Position numbers and translations under genes: made by a program. 8,480 bases of DNA. Origin: Candidatus Vogelbacteria bacterium. Lineage in GTDB: Bacteria; Patescibacteria; Paceibacteria; UBA9973; UBA12445. Of the stretch, positions 4,361-8,480 are shown piece after piece (positions within the stretch are counted from its first letter, which is position 1; each line of letters starts with the position of its first letter). The stretch spans positions 1 through 8,480 of the forward strand of contig JACQCW010000018.1 of the NCBI GenBank assembly GCA_016201425.1, written 5' to 3'. Below the pieces are notes generated by a model. It searched no databases. It had not been told where the DNA came from and saw only the letters and a list, made by a program, of their open reading frames with translations.

Positions 4361-5026
4361 ATGGTGAAAATGACATTTCATATTATAACAATATTTCCAG
4401 AGGCTTTTGAATCTTATCTTGACAGCTCTATTTTAAAGCGCGCGATTGAGAATAAGATTATCGTGGTCAAATTTTATAATCCTCGTGATTTTACTACAGA
4501 CAAACATAGAAAAGTCGATGACAGACCATATGGCGGTGGGCCAGGTATGGTGATGTATGCACTACCAATAATTAAGGTAGTTGAGAAAATAAAAAAGAGT
4601 AAACCGAAAGCAAGGGTGATTCTTTTTTCAGCGCAGGGTAAACAATTTACCAATTTGGGGTCGAGGAGTCTAAGTAAAAAACACACAGATATTATTTTGA
4701 TTTGCGGACATTACGAGGGAATAGATGCGAGGGTCACAAAAATTTTAAAAGCTGAAGAGGTTTCGATTGGACCATATGTATTGACTGGGGGAGAGCTGCC
4801 AGCGATGATTTTAGTTGACTCTATCTCTCGCCAGATTAATGGAGTCTTGGGTAAAAATGAATCATTAGAAGAGTGGAGAATCGCCAGTCCAGAAATATAT
4901 ACAAGGCCTGAAATTCTAGAGTACAAAAAGAAGAAATACAGAGTTCCTAAAGTTTTGTTATCAGGAGATCATAAAAAGATTGAGGAGTATAAAGCCGAAC
5001 GTGTGCATAAACGTATTGACAAATAA
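4361..5026 (+). CDS. trmD: tRNA (guanine-N1)-methyltransferase TrmD
   Basis: A 221-aa SPOUT-class enzyme that methylates G37 of tRNAs using S-adenosylmethionine, preventing +1 frameshifts. Family motifs are clear: FHIITIFPEAF (6-16), DDRPYGGGPGMVM (53-65), ICGHYEGIDAR (114-124) and IGPYVLTGGELPAM (136-149), which form the deep trefoil knot and SAM site, and YTRPEILEY (180-188) and VPKVLLSGDH (195-204). R157 (in SRQINGVLG) matches the conserved catalytic-region arginine. By alignment to E. coli, the position of the catalytic Asp (D169) appears to be W172, flanked by E170 and E171; SIGDYV is here SIGPYV, and LLSGNH is LLSGDH. Length is slightly shorter than the usual 240-250 aa, ending soon after the LLSG motif. 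ATG 4370 (M4) is an alternative start. It is separated from khpA by the accessory genes, and neither rimM nor rplS is adjacent. Confidence 0.95.
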   Translation: MVKMTFHIITIFPEAFESYLDSSILKRAIENKIIVVKFYNPRDFTTDKHRKVDDRPYGGGPGMVMYALPIIKVVEKIKKSKPKARVILFSAQGKQFTNLGSRSLSKKHTDIILICGHYEGIDARVTKILKAEEVSIGPYVLTGGELPAMILVDSISRQINGVLGKNESLEEWRIASPEIYTRPEILEYKKKKYRVPKVLLSGDHKKIEEYKAERVHKRIDK

Positions 5027-5044
5027 AGCTTCATTGTATATACT
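5016..5044 (+). promoter_or_regulatory. Strong sigma-70 promoter for the rpoB leader
   Basis: A perfect TTGACA (5016-5021) is followed after 17 nt by TATACT (5039-5044). This is the best promoter match in the window. It overlaps the end of trmD, with the -35 box within the last codons. Predicted start is near 5051, which gives a leader of about 230 nt before rpoB. Confidence 0.8.
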
Positions 5045-5050
5045 ACCCTG

Positions 5051-5240
5051 TACTCTTGCAGGATTGAGTTAATGGTGTATGGCGAAGAGTTAAAAAATTA
5101 ATAGCCCTTCCGAAGTGCCCTTATAAATCAAGGTCATTTTTGAAACAGTTTAGCTAATCTTGCAAACTTATCTAAACAAAACTTCGAGATTGTGACAGCC
5201 GAAGCTGTGAGCCCATAACAAGTGGGTGCATTTTTATTTT
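5051..5240 (+). ncRNA. Candidate structured leader RNA or small RNA upstream of rpoB
   Basis: About 190 nt between a near-consensus promoter and a terminator-like hairpin. A long-range stem is visible: TTGCAGGATTG (5056-5066) with TAATCTTGCAA (5155-5165), 11 pairs including two G-U. It encloses about 88 nt that contain smaller hairpins, for instance CCTT (5119-5122) with AAGG (5130-5133). A second hairpin, ACAGC/GCTGT with loop CGAA (5195-5208), precedes the terminator. It may be an attenuator controlling rpoB, or a free small RNA made by termination near 5240. I found no match to tRNA, SRP RNA, tmRNA or 6S RNA features that I know. A 9-codon open frame (ATG 5072) with AGGA upstream could be a leader peptide. 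Confidence 0.4.
5208..5240 (+). terminator. Terminator-like hairpin (possible attenuator) in front of rpoB
   Basis: GCCCAT (5211-5216) pairs with GTGGGT (5222-5227), two G-U pairs, 5-nt loop, extended by TG/CA beyond one A-G mismatch (5208-5230), followed by TTTTTATTTTT (5231-5241). It could end the trmD or leader transcript. Because it lies between the strong promoter and rpoB, some readthrough or a second promoter must serve rpoB. A TATTAT at 5271-5276 just before the rpoB ATG is a weak candidate -10 box. Confidence 0.65.
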
Positions 5241-5280
5241 TAATATTTCAACTTAATAAATAACTAATTTTATTATCAAT

Positions 5281-8200
5281 ATGGAATTCACAAAGAAGAA
5301 ACTATTTTCCAGATACAAGAAGCCGATGATAAAGCTTCCTGATCTTGTTGAGATGCAGAAGAAGTCATATAAATGGATCATAGATGTCGGCTTGGCTGAA
5401 CTTTTTAAAGAGTTTACTCCTATAAAGGATTACACAGGAAAGAAATTTGATTTGGAGTTTTTGGACTTTCAGTTGGACGAACCAAAATTTGATGAATATC
5501 ACGCAAAGGAGAACAAGCTTACTCTTGATGCGCCACTTCGTATAAAAGTAAAACTTCACAACAAAACTATCGGCTCTGAAAAGGAGCAGGAGATCTTTTT
5601 GGCTGATTTCCCAGCCATGACAGACCACGGAACATTTATCGTAAATGGAGTTGAAAGAGTTCTTGTACCCCAACTGGCAAGGAGTTTCGGAGTTTTCTTT
5701 ACGGCCAACGAGATAAAGGGGCGAAAATATTTTGGCGCGAAGATTATTCCTGTTCGCGGAGCATGGATTGAAATTGAATCCGATGCAGACGGTAATATCT
5801 ATGTGCGCGTAGATAGAAAGAGAAAATTCCTAGTTTCATCACTTCTTAGAATTTTCAGTGGTTTAACTGACAAAGAAATTCTAGAGAAGACAAATTCAAT
5901 AGATACCGACTTTGCAAAAGGAGTTCCGTTTATTAAAAATTCTTTCGCGAAAGATACTGCCAAGACAATGGACGAATCGTACGTAGAAATTTACAAGCGA
6001 TTGCGCGACAGTGACATTGTAACAATAAGTGGCGCTAGGGAATTTATCACTGATCTCTTTAGTAAAGAGAGGTATGACTTATCGTTGGTGGGACGGTTCA
6101 GATTCAATAAGAGATTCAACAACGCAATAACACAAAAGGAGTTAGACAAGAGAACGCTATCTCTGGAAGACTTCTTGATCATTTTGTCACATATAAATAC
6201 TTTAAATAATACGGTCGGTTCAACCGAAGATGACATTGATCACCTGGGTTTGCGAAGGGTTCGTGCTGTTGGAGAAATGTTGCAACTTAAGATGCGGGTT
6301 GGTATGACGCAGATGAAGCGAAATATCCAAGACAGAATGTCTACTGTTGATGAAGACACTACGTTGCCAATCCAGTTAGTAAGCCCTCGACCACTTCAGG
6401 CAAGAATAAAGGAGTTCTTCAATACCAACCAACTGTCACAGTTTATGGGGCAAGAGAATATTCTTTCTGAGCTTGAACATTTGAGACGACTTTCAGCCTT
6501 CGGACCTGGCGGTTTAACAAGAGAAAGAGCTGGTTTCGAAGTTCGTGACGTTCACACATCTCACTACGGCAGAGTTTGTCCTATTCAAACTCCCGAAGGT
6601 CCCAACATTGGTTTGATTTTGACTCTATCGGCTTACGCGACGGTAAACGACCTTGGAATTATCGAAACACCTTACATCAAAGTTAAAAACGGTAAGATTA
6701 CTGACAACGTCCAATATATGAACGCCCTCGAAGAAGAGGATTATAAGATTGCTCATGCGGCCGTAAAATACGATACAGATGGTAAACTCCTTGAAGAGGA
6801 GGTTGAGGCGCGCGTTGATACGGCACCAGGCTTCGTTCCACGAGAGAAAGTTGACTATATAGATGTTGCAACCAATCAGGCCTTCTCGATTGCGACAGCG
6901 ATGGTTCCATTTTTGGAGCACAATGATGCGAACAGAGCTTTGATGGCATCAAACATGCAGAAGCAGGCAACCCCTTGTATCGTTGCTGAAGTGCCACTTG
7001 TTGCAACTGGTGTTGAATCTGAAGCAGCTAAGACAACCGGTCGTTTGATTATTGCCAAGAATGAAGGAGAAGTTATTAAGGTAGACTCAAAGAAAATTGT
7101 TATCAAAGGAACAAAAGGAGAGGATAAATATAATTTAGTTACTTATTCTAGAACAAATAACTTTACAGCTTTCCATCAGAGACCAGTTGTGGACGTCGGT
7201 CAAAAGGTTAAGAGGGGCGATTTACTTGCAGATACTTCATCGAGCGCGCAAGGGCAGATTGCACTTGGTCAAAACGCCTTCATTGCGTTCATGAGCTGGG
7301 GAGGCGCAAACTACGAGGATGCCATTATCATTTCTGAGAGATTGGTTCGAAACAGTAAATTCACATCAATCCACATTGAAGAGTTTGCTGTAAATGTCCG
7401 AGATACAAAACTCGGGCCAGAGATTACAACGCACGATATCCCAAATGTTGGCGAAGCAAGACTCAAGAATCTGGATGAAGATGGAATCATCAAGGTTGGA
7501 GCTGAGGTTTATCCTAATGACATTTTGGTTGGTAAGATCACTCCAAAGGGTGAAACGGAACTCACCCCTGAAGAGAGATTGCTTAGGTCAATTTTTGGTG
7601 AGAAGTCAAGAGATGTGAAAGATTCATCGCTTCGAATGGAGCACGGAAAGAGGGGGCGCGTTATCGGCGTTAGAGTCTTCTCAAGAGATCGCGGTGATAA
7701 ACTGGAGTCTGGAATTATAAAGAAAATTTATATTGAAGTCGCTCAGCTTAGAAATATTTCAGTCGGAGACAAACTGGCAGGACGATATGGAAACAAGGGT
7801 ATCATCTCAAAGATTTTGCCTATTGAAGACATGCCTTATATGGCAGATGGAACTCCCATCGACATGATTTTAACTCCACTCGGAGTTCCAAGCCGTATGA
7901 ACCTCGGTCAAATTTTGGAAATTCACTTAGGTTTAGCAGCTAACACTCTTGGTTATCAGGCTATTACACCTCCATTCCAAAGTGTAACTGAAGAGGAGAT
8001 AAAGAAAGAACTTGTTACCGCGGGATATCCAGAGACAGGTAAAGTTCAGCTTTTCGATGGTCAAACTGGTGAAACATTTGAGCAAGACATTGCGATTGGT
8101 TATATGTATATCCTAAAGCTTCACCATATGGTTGAGGACAAGATCCACATGAGATCGGTTGGTCCATACTCCTTGATTACACAACAGCCACTCGGAGGAC

Positions 8201-8457
8201 GTGCCCAAGGTGGAGGTCAGAGATTTGGAGAGATGGAAGTCTGGGCTCTTGAAGGTTACGGTGCCGCATACACTTTGCGTGAAATGTTGACCATTAAATC
8301 TGATGACATTGTCGGTCGCGCAGCAGCATTCGATGCCATTGTTAAAGGAGAGAAAATAAGGGCACCCGGTTTGCCGGCATCGTTTAATGTTTTATTGAGC
8401 GAATTAAAAGGTTTGGCATTGGATGTAGAACTCACCAATATTATTAAGAATAAATAA
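5281..8457 (+). CDS. rpoB: DNA-directed RNA polymerase subunit beta
   Basis: Complete, 1058 aa, near the short end for bacterial RpoB, lacking the large lineage inserts of E. coli. Domains are in the usual order: protrusion and lobe with GTFIVNGVERVLVPQLARSF (117-136), the fork/rifampicin region QLSQFMGQENILSELEHLRR (384-403), VRDVHTSHYGRVCPIQTPEG (421-440), ANYEDAIIISERLV (676-689), the active-site segment GDKLAGRYGNKG (829-840) with K831 and K839 (equivalents of E. coli K1065 and K1073), IEDMPYMADGTPIDM (848-862), LGVPSRMNLGQILE (867-880), and the C-terminal clamp part RFGEMEVWALEGYGAAYTLR (981-1000). Of the rifampicin contacts, H400 and S405 are kept, but E. coli D516 is G390, K527 is L401 and L533 is F407. 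The ATG has no SD. It is preceded by a leader and terminator-like hairpin instead of rplJL. The next gene starts 2 nt after its stop. Confidence 0.98.
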   Translation: MEFTKKKLFSRYKKPMIKLPDLVEMQKKSYKWIIDVGLAELFKEFTPIKDYTGKKFDLEFLDFQLDEPKFDEYHAKENKLTLDAPLRIKVKLHNKTIGSEKEQEIFLADFPAMTDHGTFIVNGVERVLVPQLARSFGVFFTANEIKGRKYFGAKIIPVRGAWIEIESDADGNIYVRVDRKRKFLVSSLLRIFSGLTDKEILEKTNSIDTDFAKGVPFIKNSFAKDTAKTMDESYVEIYKRLRDSDIVTISGAREFITDLFSKERYDLSLVGRFRFNKRFNNAITQKELDKRTLSLEDFLIILSHINTLNNTVGSTEDDIDHLGLRRVRAVGEMLQLKMRVGMTQMKRNIQDRMSTVDEDTTLPIQLVSPRPLQARIKEFFNTNQLSQFMGQENILSELEHLRRLSAFGPGGLTRERAGFEVRDVHTSHYGRVCPIQTPEGPNIGLILTLSAYATVNDLGIIETPYIKVKNGKITDNVQYMNALEEEDYKIAHAAVKYDTDGKLLEEEVEARVDTAPGFVPREKVDYIDVATNQAFSIATAMVPFLEHNDANRALMASNMQKQATPCIVAEVPLVATGVESEAAKTTGRLIIAKNEGEVIKVDSKKIVIKGTKGEDKYNLVTYSRTNNFTAFHQRPVVDVGQKVKRGDLLADTSSSAQGQIALGQNAFIAFMSWGGANYEDAIIISERLVRNSKFTSIHIEEFAVNVRDTKLGPEITTHDIPNVGEARLKNLDEDGIIKVGAEVYPNDILVGKITPKGETELTPEERLLRSIFGEKSRDVKDSSLRMEHGKRGRVIGVRVFSRDRGDKLESGIIKKIYIEVAQLRNISVGDKLAGRYGNKGIISKILPIEDMPYMADGTPIDMILTPLGVPSRMNLGQILEIHLGLAANTLGYQAITPPFQSVTEEEIKKELVTAGYPETGKVQLFDGQTGETFEQDIAIGYMYILKLHHMVEDKIHMRSVGPYSLITQQPLGGRAQGGGQRFGEMEVWALEGYGAAYTLREMLTIKSDDIVGRAAAFDAIVKGEKIRAPGLPASFNVLLSELKGLALDVELTNIIKNK

Positions 8458-8459
8458 CA

Positions 8460-8480
8460 ATGACCATGAAAACATCTGAA
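8460..8480 (+). CDS. Start of the next gene, probably rpoC, cut by window edge
   Basis: ATG at 8460 (or the in-frame ATG at 8466) begins 2 nt after the rpoB stop and stays open for the seven visible codons (MTMKTSE). Assignment to RNA polymerase subunit beta' rests only on the near-universal rpoB-rpoC order. There is no SD, so translation is probably coupled to rpoB. Confidence 0.4.

Noticed and set aside
5051..5240. 6S RNA, SRP RNA or tRNA identity for the rpoB leader
   Set aside because: I see no long rod with central bubble, no SRP GGAAG-type core, and no T-loop GGTTCRA or cloverleaf.
1..8480. CRISPR array, insertion sequence or transposase
   Set aside because: No regularly spaced repeats, no terminal inverted repeats around a gene, and no transposase-like protein was seen.

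Overview
The window looks like part of a small, compact, AT-rich bacterial genome of Candidate Phyla Radiation (Patescibacteria, Parcubacteria-like) type. This is inferred from four things: a very short RpoB (1058 aa, against about 1340 in E. coli), the absence of rplJ/rplL in front of rpoB, a rpsP-khpA-trmD locus without rimM or rplS between or directly after, and several core genes that lack a Shine-Dalgarno (SD) sequence and sit directly behind a -10 box. No marker here fixes the species.

Layout. 1-962 (minus): a multi-pass PAP2-type lipid phosphatase/phosphotransferase, cut by the window edge. 1004-1619 (plus): a self-contained cassette of promoter, roughly 200-nt structured leader, small cysteine-rich protein and terminator, with visibly higher G+C than its neighbours. 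1624-2153 (minus): a hot-dog acyl-CoA thioesterase with its own terminator. 2224-2313: two back-to-back promoters whose -35 boxes lie in a perfect 12-bp inverted repeat. 2325-3152 (plus): rpsP and khpA, each with its own promoter. 3113-3940 (plus): a string of four tiny genes with strong SD sequences, mostly membrane or cysteine-rich proteins of unknown function, the last split by a +1 frameshift, closed by a terminator. 4004-4344 (plus): one more orphan small gene and terminator. 4361-5026: trmD. 5016-5240: a strong promoter and an RNA leader of about 190 nt ending in a terminator-like hairpin. 5281-8457: rpoB, followed two bases later by a start codon that is probably rpoC.

How it works together. 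The core content is translation and transcription: ribosomal protein bS16, the RNA-binding protein KhpA, the tRNA m1G37 methyltransferase TrmD, and the RNA polymerase beta subunit. An accessory small-gene module of about 1.2 kb separates khpA from trmD. The KhpA reading frame runs past its normal end into the first accessory gene, which suggests that the module was inserted at the khpA 3' end. Terminators and the next gene's promoter overlap repeatedly, so many genes here appear to be individual transcription units. The most unusual parts are the small Cys/membrane gene string, the split fourth gene, the structured leader at 1037-1244, the rpoB leader RNA, and the symmetric divergent promoter. 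I saw no tRNA, rRNA, CRISPR array or transposase.
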